Shown here one piece after another: positions 46,189 to 53,782 of a stretch of DNA of 64,000 bases (positions within the stretch are counted from its first letter, which is position 1; each line of letters begins with the position of its first letter). The position numbers and the translations under genes were made by a program. The notes beneath the pieces are model-generated. The model searched no databases. It was given only the letters and a program-made list of their open reading frames with translations, and had not been told where the DNA came from. Origin of the DNA: JBDRRP01 sp964446485 (GTDB taxonomy: Bacteria > Desulfobacterota > Desulfobacteria > Desulfobacterales > JBDRRP01); the NCBI GenBank assembly GCA_964446485.1, contig CAYUOU010000002.1:1-64000 (forward strand), written 5' to 3'.

Positions 46189-46412
46189 TTTTCCGACCTC
46201 GGCTTAAAAGGCGTGGCGTCCTCGCGCGCTTCGTTCATCGACAGCAACGATTCCGCGATAAAGCTGACGGGTAGATCCGGATTGTCCAGGGCCGCACGGC
46301 CGATCTTGGCCCAAAATTCGATCTGCCCTTGCACAGTGCGGTATTGCGCTTTGGCCGCCGCACGGGCCTCTTTGACCAACTCTTGGTCGATACGAATCGA
46401 TACGCTTGTCAA
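46185..46412 (-). CDS. ParD-like antitoxin
   Basis: A 75-residue protein starting TSVSIRIDQELVKEARAAAK, a ribbon-helix-helix style N-terminus, followed by TVQGQIEFWAKIGRAALDNPDLP as in ParD-like antitoxins. It would bind and neutralise the RelE/ParE toxin encoded next and autoregulate the pair. Its start overlaps the stop of the PIN-domain remnant upstream (ATGA), implying the two toxin-antitoxin modules were once read as one operon. No operator is evident. Confidence 0.75.
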   Translation of the reverse strand: MTSVSIRIDQELVKEARAAAKAQYRTVQGQIEFWAKIGRAALDNPDLPVSFIAESLLSMNEAREDATPFKPRSEK

Positions 46413-46787
46413 ACTTCCCAGGCGGGCAACACTTGAATCACCGGCATTGGATAATGCTTGATATTGAGGGTATAGATCCGTCCGCCGCTTTGCTTCACCG
46501 TGGCGGCCAGAATCGCGTCATTCACGTCGATGCCGTGACTCGGGTGCCAGCGGCGGTAGATCTCACCGGCCCGGTCGACGATGGCCTGATCCACCGCTGC
46601 GGTTTGAAAAGCGGGCAGAAAACCGCGTCTGGGATCGGTTCATCTCCTCGCGAATCCCGCGGACCGTGTCTTGCGGCGTTTCATCCCGCCGCCAGGCACC
46701 GCAGGTTTCGGCCAGGACATCCACCGCGCCATCTTCCACACTAAAAACAGCTTGATTAACTGACTGAATTTCGCTAATTAGAGTCAT
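46409..46787 (-). pseudogene. VapB-type antitoxin fused by deletion to a PIN-domain toxin remnant
   Basis: The 5' part (from 46787) reads MTLISEIQSVNQAVFSVEDG and AWRRDETPQDTVRGIREEM, resembling short antitoxins that precede PIN toxins. Near 46600-46650 it passes, out of frame, into the C-terminal half of a PIN domain: AGEIYRRWHPSHGIDVNDAI (with the acidic DVNDA motif) and GGRIYTLNIKHYPM, stopping at 46409. The toxin's N-terminal half with its first active-site Asp is absent. A deletion across the gene junction explains this. The PIN fragment alone is not expected to be active. Confidence 0.6.
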
Positions 46788-46820
46788 ATTAATGGTTCGT
46801 ATTTAAAATAAAGGAGGATT

Positions 46821-47679
46821 GTGTATATACCGCAGAGACAGCTCTCCAACCTCAAACAGGCTGTCCGTCCCGGCAAGGTCGTCGTTATCTACGGCCCCCG
46901 TCGAGCGGGGAAAACCACGCTGCTGAGAAAATTTATTGAAACTTCTGCCGCTGGCGCAACTGGAGATCGCTCAGATCGAGAAGATGCATCAGACAAAGGC
47001 CAATCTCGAATCACGGCTCATCTACGGCGCCTACCCGGAAGTTGTAATCCTGCGCAGCAACACAGACCGTGAAAACTATCTGCGCGAATTGCTTTCATCC
47101 TATCTTTTCAAGGATATCCTGCAACTTGAAGGGATCCGGTATTCAGACAAACTGCAGCGGCTGGTCCAGCTTCTGGCCTTCCAGATCGGCAAGGAAGTCT
47201 CCCTGGCAGAGTTGGGAAGGCAGTTGGGTATGAGCAAAAACACGGTGGAACGATACCTGGATCTGCTGGAAAAGGTCTTTGTCATTTTCAGACGCGGCGG
47301 TTTTAGCCGCAATCTGCGTAAAGAGGTCGTCAAAAATCAGCGCTATTATTTTTACGACAACGGTATCCGCAACGCCCTCGTCAATAATTTCAATCCGTTA
47401 AATATTCGTAACGATATCGGTGAACTCTGGGAAAATTACGTGGTAACGGAACGGTCGAAGCGGCAGGAATACCTGCGTTTGTCGGTAAACACCTATTTCT
47501 GGCGCACCTATGACAAAAAAGAAATCGACTTGGTTGAAGAACAACAGGGGCAACTCTCCGGTTTTGAGATCAAATGGAAACGCCGACCGGCACACCCCCC
47601 CAAGGACTGGCTGGGCGCCTACCCGGATGCGACTTTCGAAGTGATCCACCAGGACAACTACCTGCAGTTTATTCAATAA
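46821..47679 (+). pseudogene. second AAA-type ATPase/DUF4143 gene, internally deleted
   Basis: GTG 46821 follows AAGGAGG. Residues 1-38 read MYIPQRQLSNLKQAVRPGKV then VVIYGPRRAGKTTLLRKFI (Walker A). At about 46930 the family sequence switches frame to KLLPLAQLEIAQIEKMHQTK and runs through LIYGAYPEVVIL, GMSKNTVERYLDLLEKVFVI, YYFYDNGIRNALVNNFNPL and KKEIDLVEEQQGQLSGFEIK to TAA 47677-47679. About 100 residues, including Walker B, are missing, and the frame is lost. The C-terminal 247 codons are well preserved, so the loss may be recent. It belongs to a different branch from the first copy. Confidence 0.82.
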
Positions 47680-47840
47680 GCACCTGGCGGGCCAAGGTGA
47701 TATCGGGTTTTCGCTGCATAGGATCGTCCTTTGGCAGTGGTTTGAAGGTGATTTTGGAGGCGCTGCCGGTGAGGCGGATGACGGTTTCGGCCAATTGCCG
47801 GATAGTGAACTCGCCGGGATTGCCCAGGTTGATGGGGCTG
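47669..47840 (-). pseudogene. C-terminal fragment of a UDP-glucuronate decarboxylase-like gene
   Basis: Minus-strand translation from about 47840 to TAA 47669-47671 gives PINLGNPGEFTIRQLAETVI, then RLTGSASKITFKPLPKDDPM and QRKPDITLARQVLIE. This matches, with few differences, the C-terminal region of the intact gene at 49349-50308. Upstream of 47840 the similarity ends abruptly. It overlaps the end of the ATPase pseudogene tail to tail by 11 bases. It is a scar of a duplicated or recombined second copy. Confidence 0.82.
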
Positions 47841-47921
47841 TGAGGGCAGCGTCGAAACCATCAGCGCAAAGAATGCCACTGCTGATCATCGACGCAACAG
47901 CAGGCGCGGGTCTTCACGGCG

Positions 47922-48929
47922 TCATCGAGACGCCATCACCCCCCCATACCCCCCCGGGTGTACCCGATGCCACCGCCAGGCGGTCTCGATGATGGATTCC
48001 AGATCGGGGTAAGCCGGCTGCCAGCCGAGATCGCGTCTGGCCTTGTCGGCGGCGCCGATGAGCCGGGCCGGATCGCCGGATCGCCGCGGCGTAATGCGCT
48101 CGGCAATGTCCCGGCCCGTGACGGATCTGGCCGTGTCGATCACCTCGCGCACCGAGTATCCGGTGCCGTTTCCCAGGTTGTACTGGCCGCCGGGCTTATC
48201 CTCAAGGAGGCGCTCCAGGGCGGTGAGATGGGCGGCGGCCAAGTCGTTGACATGGACATAGTCGCGGATGCAGGTGCCGTCGGGGGTTGGATAGTCATCG
48301 CCGAAGATGGCGATGTCAGATCGCTGCCCCAGCGCGGTCTGCAGCACCAGGGGGACCAAATGGGTTTCCGGGTCGTGGTCTTCGCCGATCTCGCCGTCCG
48401 GGTCGGCGCCGGCCGCATTGAAATACCTAAGGGAGACGGATTGAAGCCCGTAGGCCGTTTGAAAATCGGCCAGCATCTGTTCGACGATCTTTTTGGTCCA
48501 CCCGTAAGGGTTGATGGGCGCCTGGGGATGGGATTCGGGGATGGGGACCATTTCGGGCTCACCGTAAATGGCGCAGGTCGACGAGAAGATGAACCGCAGT
48601 ACCTGGTGCCGCACCATGGCTTCGAGGAGTCCCAGCGCCGCGGCCATGTTGTTTCGGTAATACCGGTCGGGGTGCTCCACGGATTCCCCCACATAGGCAA
48701 AGGCCGCAAAATGCATGACCGCTTCAATGGGGTAGGTCGTGAACACGCGCTCAAGCACCTCGGGATCGTCGGCCGCGCCGGTCACCAGCGGCCCCCACCG
48801 GACCGCGGCGCGGTGCCCTCGGCTGAGATTGTCCAAAACGACCGGTTTGAAGCCGGACTGAGCCAATTGCTTACACATGTGGGAACCGATGTATCCGGCG
48901 CCCCCCACAACGAGAATATGGCTGCCCAC
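47922..48929 (-). CDS. galE: UDP-glucose 4-epimerase
   Basis: A 335-residue extended-SDR protein starting at GTG 48929 with AAAGGATC upstream. The N-terminal NAD loop is VVGGAGYIGSHMCKQLAQSG. Catalytic features are SSTCAIYGEP and INPYGWTKKIVEQML (YxxxK type), then SLRYFNAAGADPDGEIGEDH and GTCIRDYVHVNDLA, which are diagnostic for GalE. It interconverts UDP-glucose and UDP-galactose, supplying precursors for surface glycans. It stands alone between decayed genes and repeat elements; expression may depend on sequence inside the 48957-49107 repeat. Confidence 0.92.
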   Translation of the reverse strand: MGSHILVVGGAGYIGSHMCKQLAQSGFKPVVLDNLSRGHRAAVRWGPLVTGAADDPEVLERVFTTYPIEAVMHFAAFAYVGESVEHPDRYYRNNMAAALGLLEAMVRHQVLRFIFSSTCAIYGEPEMVPIPESHPQAPINPYGWTKKIVEQMLADFQTAYGLQSVSLRYFNAAGADPDGEIGEDHDPETHLVPLVLQTALGQRSDIAIFGDDYPTPDGTCIRDYVHVNDLAAAHLTALERLLEDKPGGQYNLGNGTGYSVREVIDTARSVTGRDIAERITPRRSGDPARLIGAADKARRDLGWQPAYPDLESIIETAWRWHRVHPGGYGGVMASR

Positions 48930-48956
48930 TGCTGATCCTTTCAGCGCTTAAGGATG

Positions 48957-49107
48957 ATGAAACGGTAAAAAGTAGCAAAAAAGACGATTTCGTAACATGT
49001 TCGAGATACGGCTTGCGAATCCTGAAAAATGCGGCGTACTTACAGTACGCCGCCATGACGAAGGACGACGCGTAACGCAGATATCGGACTTTTTACGGAA
49101 CCGTCAA
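48957..49107. repeat. palindromic inverted-repeat element upstream of galE
   Basis: The ends share GTAAAAAGT in inverted orientation (left near 48964; right ACTTTTTAC at 49088-49096). The centre is a perfect 9-bp hairpin, GCGGCGTAC-TTACA-GTACGCCGC, at 49031-49053. The right 21 bases (49087-49107) are identical to the right end of the 45639-45790 element, so the two share terminal sequences. Probably a non-autonomous mobile repeat with a different interior. The rest of 49108-49182 shows nothing else. Confidence 0.55.
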
Positions 49108-49182
49108 GGAGAGTTATGTCTGTTCAATAATGCGGTCGATAATGCTGTCTCGATTTGATGGTCCCTTTAAAAGCTCAAAAAA

Positions 49183-49300
49183 GCCCGTAAAAACCCCTCA
49201 GATGTCATCCCGAGCATAGCGAGGGATCTGTGTTTTAATCATAATATCTAAAGATAACGGCATTTTGAGATTCCTCGTCGCAAGCTCCTTCGAATGACAA
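49183..49300 (-). mobile_element. second copy of the MITE-like element core, inverted
   Basis: Read on the minus strand, 49300 to about 49203 repeats the core of the 45639-45790 element: TTGTCATTC, GAGGAATCTCAAAATGCCG, TTATGATTAAAACACAGATC and CTCGGGATGACAT, with only a few substitutions. The outer end continues into GGGTTTTTACGGGC (49183-49196), an imperfect version of the terminal repeat. It lies between galE and the decarboxylase gene in the opposite orientation to copy one. No target duplication is clear here. Confidence 0.72.
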
Positions 49301-49348
49301 TTAAGGCAGTTTATGCGCCTCTTTGCCCATAGGCGCACTTCCAGGCCC

Positions 49349-50308
49349 TCATCCGCGGCCGTCAGCCAGAAGCGCCTTGAAAAACGGGATGGTCTTCTCC
49401 AGCCCCTGCCCCAACGCAATGGTCGGCTCCCAGGACAGCACCTCGCGAGCCCGTGTGATATCAGGCTTTCGCTGCAGGGGGTCATCCTGGGGCAGCGGCT
49501 CGAAAACGATCTTGGAGGCGCTGCCGGTGAGGCGGATCACCGTTTCGGCCAGTTCCAAAATGGTGAATTCGCCGGGGTTGCCCAGGTTGATGGGGCCGGT
49601 GACGACATCATCGGTGTCCATGAGGCGGATGAATCCCTCAATGAGGTCGTCCACGAAGCAAAAGCTCCGGGTCTGCTGCCCATCTCCGTAAACCGTGATG
49701 GGGGCACCTTTCAGGGCCTGAACGATGAAGTTGGAGACCACCCGCCCATCGTTGGGGTGCATCCGGGGGCCGTAGGTGTTGAAAATCCGGCCCACTTTGA
49801 TGCGAAGGCCGTGCTGACGATGGTAATCGAAGAACAGGGTCTCTGCACAGCGCTTGCCCTCGTCGTAGCAGGCCCTGAATCCGATGGGGTTGACGTTGCC
49901 CCAGTAGGATTCCGGCTGGGGATGCACGCTGGGGTCGCCGTAAACCTCGCTGGTGGACGCTTGAAATATCTTGGCTTTGACCCGCTTGGCCAGCCCCAGC
50001 ATGTTGATGGCGCCGTGAACGCTGGTTTTGGTGGTTTGCACCGGATCGTGCTGGTAGTGAATGGGCGACGCCGGGCAGGCCAGGTTGTATATTTCATCCA
50101 CTTCCAAGTAGAGAGGAAAGGTCACATCATGGCGCATCAACTCGAAACTGGGCCTCCCCATGAGATGGGCCACGTTGAGCTTGGTCCCGGTAAAAAAATT
50201 ATCCACGCAAAGGACGTCATGGCCGTCATTCACCAGCCGTTCGCAAAGATGTGACCCCAGAAAACCGGCGCCGCCGGTCACCAGTATGCGTTTTTGCAAA
50301 TGCCTCAT
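49349..50308 (-). CDS. UDP-glucuronate decarboxylase (UDP-xylose synthase-like)
   Basis: A 319-residue extended SDR from ATG 50308, with AAAGGG eight bases upstream. Features: RILVTGGAGFLGSHLCERLV, CVDNFFTGTKLNVAHL, IYNLACPASPIHYQHDPVQT, QASTSEVYGDP, ACYDEGKRCAETLFFDYHR (YxxxK) and RIFNTYGPRMHPNDGRVVSN, the classic signature of this enzyme. It oxidises and decarboxylates UDP-glucuronate to UDP-xylose, another glycan precursor. A fragment of a near-identical second copy lies at 47669-47840. Confidence 0.92.
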   Translation of the reverse strand: MRHLQKRILVTGGAGFLGSHLCERLVNDGHDVLCVDNFFTGTKLNVAHLMGRPSFELMRHDVTFPLYLEVDEIYNLACPASPIHYQHDPVQTTKTSVHGAINMLGLAKRVKAKIFQASTSEVYGDPSVHPQPESYWGNVNPIGFRACYDEGKRCAETLFFDYHRQHGLRIKVGRIFNTYGPRMHPNDGRVVSNFIVQALKGAPITVYGDGQQTRSFCFVDDLIEGFIRLMDTDDVVTGPINLGNPGEFTILELAETVIRLTGSASKIVFEPLPQDDPLQRKPDITRAREVLSWEPTIALGQGLEKTIPFFKALLADGRG

Positions 50309-50508
50309 TGCCGTACCCTTTCATCGTGAAACCGGCAAATTTTTCCCATCCGGTGTGAACGTTTTTCCGCGCGCGGCAGCAATCCTCACGCCGCCGCCCT
50401 TACAGCTCGCTTCATATAGCTTAAAAGTCTTATTTAAAACAATATCTTAATCGATTCCCACCATCTCGGCAGACCCTTTGTGGGCGGCGAGTTGTCACCA
50501 TTTCCGTG

Positions 50509-50524
50509 TGGCATGTGCATTGCA
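50509..50524 (+). promoter_or_regulatory. sigma-54-type (-24/-12) promoter for the 154-aa protein gene
   Basis: TGGCAT (50509-50514), five bases, TTGCA (50520-50524). GG-N10-GC spacing is exact, with one mismatch in the -24 box. The expected start is near 50535, about 40 bases before the start codon. The remaining 50309-50508 stretch is AT-rich at 50405-50450 with no gene. Confidence 0.65.
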
Positions 50525-50576
50525 ACAACTCCGGTGCAAAGATATCCGACAAGCGAACCACAGCGGAGTCATGAAC

Positions 50577-51041
50577 ATGAAAATCAATACAACCCAGCAA
50601 ATCCTGCGACAACTGCAGGACCATTCACCCAAAAACACAGCCGCGGCGGATGCGCGTGCCTTTGGCGATGCCCTCGGCCGGGCACTGAACACGGATACGG
50701 CCGGAAAAGCGGCACACGCTGGCGCCCCGGCGGGGATGGCCAGTATCTCCGGCGTACAGTTCACCAGTCAGCCGATGCCGGCTAGGATCACAGCCGGGGA
50801 AAAAATCGAACAATTGCTGGAACTTCTCGAAGATTATCAGCAGAAACTGGCGGAGCCCCGGCATTCCTTAAAGTCCATCGCGCCTCAGTTGGCGCGAATG
50901 GAAAAAGGCGTGCGGGCTCTGGAAAAAGTGATTGAAAAGATAGACGACGCCGACGGCCTGAAATCCATTGCCCAGGAGGCGTTGATCACCGCAACAGCGG
51001 AAATGTTCAAATTCAACCGGGGGGATTACATTCCCACCTGA
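50577..51041 (+). CDS. hypothetical protein, sigma-54-promoted, monocistronic
   Basis: A 154-residue protein with no family I recognise. ATG 50577 is eight bases from GCGGAG; ATG 50571 is an alternative. The N-terminus (MKINTTQQILRQLQ) is followed by an Ala-rich, possibly disordered stretch to ~65. An acidic helical C-terminal half follows (KIEQLLELLEDYQQKLAEPR, ARMEKGVRALEKVIEKIDDA) that looks like coiled coil, ending in EMFKFNRGDYIPT. There is no signal peptide or membrane segment. It has its own sigma-54-type promoter and a strong terminator. A cytoplasmic chaperone-, anti-sigma- or flagellar-accessory role would fit the shape, but that is only a suggestion. Confidence 0.75.
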   Translation: MKINTTQQILRQLQDHSPKNTAAADARAFGDALGRALNTDTAGKAAHAGAPAGMASISGVQFTSQPMPARITAGEKIEQLLELLEDYQQKLAEPRHSLKSIAPQLARMEKGVRALEKVIEKIDDADGLKSIAQEALITATAEMFKFNRGDYIPT

Positions 51042-51144
51042 CACGGGCGATGCGTATGATGTGTTCGTCGAGATCCTGAAAGCGGATTCCCCCCCCAATA
51101 AATGCCCTGCACGCATCCGGAATCGGTGATGCAGCGGCTTACCC

Positions 51145-51179
51145 GGCACCGGTGACTTCACCGGTGCCGTCATATTTTT
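51145..51179 (+). terminator. rho-independent terminator after the 154-aa protein gene
   Basis: Perfect 10-bp stem GGCACCGGTG / CACCGGTGCC (51145-51154 and 51159-51168) with a four-base loop, followed by TCATATTTTT. It lies between convergent genes and is oriented for the plus strand, ending just before the kinase stop. Confidence 0.85.
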
Positions 51180-51191
51180 GGCGTCCGTGTG

Positions 51192-52571
51192 TCAGCAGCC
51201 GCCGGGCAGCGGCGTTCCGGCAGCAGGCATGCTGCTATCAGCCCTGAATGCCGGGGAAGGACGGCGACTGACCGCAGCAGGAATCCGGATCAGGACGACT
51301 GTACCGACACCGTGAACGGAAGACACCTCAATGGTTCCCCCCACGCGTTGAATTCTGCCGAGACTGCCGGTGAGGCCCAGCCCAAGACGGCCGTTGTCAT
51401 TTTTCATCGTGAAGAAAGGATCGTAAATACGCCGGCACACGTGGTCGGGGATGCCGTTTCCCGTATCGCTGACGGCGATTTCCAGGCAGGTGCTCGGCGA
51501 ATTGCTGCGCTCGGCGCAATCCATCTGCCGGGAGATGGCGGTGACCGTGAGCGCCCCGCCGTTGGGCATGGCCTCGACGGCATTTTTCACGACCTCGGCA
51601 ACCACATGCCGGAAATCGGCCGACAGCATGTCTAAGGACGGTACGGACAGACCCGTGGACACCGTTACTTTCAGCGCCTTCTGGTCGGTGGAGAGGCGCC
51701 GCACGACACCGCGAAGAATCCTGGAAACCGACGCCGACCGAGTGACGGTGACGTTGCATCGGCTTCGGGAATCAGCACCGGCAAACCTGGCGATTTCAAC
51801 CATGAGCCGCCGGCCCTTGAGAATCGTTCTACGCATCACGCGGATCCGTCGACCTATCGATGCGTCGGTGATCTGATCGATGGCGTTTCTAATATGGTCA
51901 AAAACGATCAGGTATTCGCGCGATAATTGCCGGCAGGCAATATGAACGGTGTCCATATCCACCGGCCGTCGACCCAGCGCCGCGGAGAGGTGGTAGAATG
52001 GAAAGGAGCGAAACTGTTCTTGGGCGTACCCGATCATTTGGGTGCGCACACTGTCGCAATGACCCTCGATGTAGGGCGGGTCGGCAAACACCCCACGTCC
52101 ACAAAGTCCCAGTAGGTGAACCGTCAGGTGCGCGCCGTGCTGCACCAGACCTTCAACTTTTTTCAGCACCGGTTCCAGCTTACCGGATTCGGACGCATCC
52201 AGTCGGCATAGGGCGTTTTGGCCTAAAATGCTCATGAACAGGTCATTCACATGCTGGGCGAGCCCTTTGGAAAACCGCATGAGGGTGTCACCCCCAGTCG
52301 CCGGCCTCGGTGCTGCCGAGGTCGGCGAAACGGTTGCGGCGGGCGGCGCTTCGACAGCAACCGGGATCGGCATCGTCTCACCGGCAGTTGAATGGCGATC
52401 TCCCGAGTTTCCGGCGAAATAGAACCGGAGGCCGGGGAAACGGCCCCAGCCTGCGCCCTTTCGCCATTCCGTCGATGCGCCGGTCAGGGGTAAAGACCCC
52501 AAAAGGGATTCCCACCCGTCAAGGCCCTGCCCATCCTTGTATGTTAATGCTTCGCCCCATAACCTGGCCAT
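51192..52571 (-). CDS. sensor histidine kinase (two-component)
   Basis: A 459-residue protein. ATG 52571 has AGAGGAG seven bases upstream. A longer frame from 52652 is excluded because that ATG overlaps the predicted -24 box of its own promoter. Residues ~100-125 contain GLAQHVNDLFMSILGQNALC, an H-box of the AHDFNN type with His ~107. The C-terminal ATPase domain has the N box EVVKNAVEAMPNG, DTGNGIPD, FFTMKNDNGRLGLGLTGSLG and a final GVGTVVLIRIP. No membrane segment or sensor domain is obvious, so it is probably cytoplasmic. The likely partner is the NtrC-family regulator at 56341, as in flagellar FlgSR/FleSR pairs; inferred from promoters and proximity. Confidence 0.85.
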   Translation of the reverse strand: MARLWGEALTYKDGQGLDGWESLLGSLPLTGASTEWRKGAGWGRFPGLRFYFAGNSGDRHSTAGETMPIPVAVEAPPAATVSPTSAAPRPATGGDTLMRFSKGLAQHVNDLFMSILGQNALCRLDASESGKLEPVLKKVEGLVQHGAHLTVHLLGLCGRGVFADPPYIEGHCDSVRTQMIGYAQEQFRSFPFYHLSAALGRRPVDMDTVHIACRQLSREYLIVFDHIRNAIDQITDASIGRRIRVMRRTILKGRRLMVEIARFAGADSRSRCNVTVTRSASVSRILRGVVRRLSTDQKALKVTVSTGLSVPSLDMLSADFRHVVAEVVKNAVEAMPNGGALTVTAISRQMDCAERSNSPSTCLEIAVSDTGNGIPDHVCRRIYDPFFTMKNDNGRLGLGLTGSLGRIQRVGGTIEVSSVHGVGTVVLIRIPAAVSRRPSPAFRADSSMPAAGTPLPGGC

Positions 52572-52636
52572 GAATCGCTCCTCTGAAGGGATCTCCCAGT
52601 CGCCGTGCCCTGCGGCATCATGGGACCAAAGAGACA

Positions 52637-52651
52637 GCAATACCTGTGCCA
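52637..52651 (-). promoter_or_regulatory. sigma-54-type (-24/-12) promoter for the histidine kinase
   Basis: Minus strand: TGGCAC (52651-52646), five bases, TTGC (52640-52637). It is the best match to consensus in the window, with both boxes perfect. The start near 52625 leaves a ~54-nt leader to ATG 52571. Confidence 0.75.
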
Positions 52652-52853
52652 TCAAAGTCGTTGGTTGTATGACCCACACAAACGCAACCGGCTTTGCCGT
52701 CGATGCGGCAGGCGTCAATATTGCGGACTGCAGCGAACCCCGGCGGTTTTCTTGTTGACACAAACGCGTCGCAGGGGCGCGGCGCCCACCGGCAGGGGGC
52801 GTAAAAGCAATTGATCGCCACGGTCTCATGGGCTATAATCGGATTAAAGCCAC

Positions 52854-52868
52854 TGGCGCGGTTTTTGC
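52854..52868 (+). promoter_or_regulatory. sigma-54-type (-24/-12) promoter for the carboxypeptidase operon
   Basis: TGGCGC (52854-52859), five bases, TTGC (52865-52868). One mismatch in the -24 box; exact spacing. It faces away from the kinase promoter 200 bases to the left, so an activator bound between them could serve both. Start near 52880, 60 bases before ATG 52940. Confidence 0.65.
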
Positions 52869-52939
52869 TGTTACACGGACGATTTACCATCAATCCATAA
52901 TCAACCGCGGTGGCGCATCTTCACGGGAATAGGCCGTCA

Positions 52940-53782
52940 ATGAACAGACGCCGTTTTTTAAAAACAGTCACCGGTATGGTGATCGGCGCTGGCCTGGCCC
53001 CAAAAGCCATGGCGGGCATCCTGATCACCGAAAGGCTATCATCGCCAGAGGCCGAAGACGCGTATCTCAAAGACTATCTATACAAGATGCGCCACTTCAA
53101 CATGCATCATGACGACGATATTTTCCTTTCGATAACGGATTTTGAAACATTGAAAAGTGCACTGGCGCGGATGCGCCGGCTGCAGCGCACCGTGGGGCAT
53201 GGCAACTTCTACCTGCTCAGCTTCGATGAAGCCCTCAAAATCGCCGCCGACTATCGTCGGGTGGCCCCGTTCACTGCCGAAGAGTTGGCTTTCCTTGAAA
53301 AGATTTTTTATGCTGACAGCGCCATCTACGGATTCATGGGGGAAAAGCCCTTCAAGCATCTCACGGATTACATCCGCAAAGACAATGTCGTGAGAGACCG
53401 CATGACGGGAAATTACCTATTTAAGGGCAAACCCCTGGAAACCTACCGGCATATCCAAAAAAGCCTCAGAGACGAGGTCACCCTCACCTCTGGCGTGCGC
53501 AGCGTCATCAAGCAGTTCATGCTCTTTCTCTCCAAGGCCTACGAAAGCGACGGCAACATATCCATGGCCTCAAGATCCCTGGCACCGCCGGGCTACAGTT
53601 TTCACGGCATCGGGGACTTTGACGTGGGCCAGGTGGGATACGGTGCCTTCAATTTTACCGAGCGATTCACGGAGACAACGGTGTTCAAGCGCCTTGTCGA
53701 TATGGGATATCTTCGCCTGAGATATCAACAGGACAACATGCTGGGAGTTCGATTCGAGCCATGGCATATCAAAGTGTCTTAG
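52940..53782 (+). CDS. VanY-like D-alanyl-D-alanine carboxypeptidase, Tat-type signal
   Basis: A 280-residue exported protein. The N-terminus MNRRRFLKTVTG plus a short hydrophobic stretch and AMAG is a twin-arginine signal with cleavage near residue 25. The catalytic portion (~100-280) has TLTSGVRSVIKQFMLFL, RSLAPPGYSFHGIGDFDVG (His and Asp zinc ligands) and the terminal EPWHIKV, the EPWH signature of the M15B/VanY family. It would trim D-Ala from peptidoglycan stem peptides in the periplasm. Its 3' end overlaps the next gene by 22 bases, indicating tight co-translation with another cell-wall peptidase. Confidence 0.82.
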   Translation: MNRRRFLKTVTGMVIGAGLAPKAMAGILITERLSSPEAEDAYLKDYLYKMRHFNMHHDDDIFLSITDFETLKSALARMRRLQRTVGHGNFYLLSFDEALKIAADYRRVAPFTAEELAFLEKIFYADSAIYGFMGEKPFKHLTDYIRKDNVVRDRMTGNYLFKGKPLETYRHIQKSLRDEVTLTSGVRSVIKQFMLFLSKAYESDGNISMASRSLAPPGYSFHGIGDFDVGQVGYGAFNFTERFTETTVFKRLVDMGYLRLRYQQDNMLGVRFEPWHIKVS

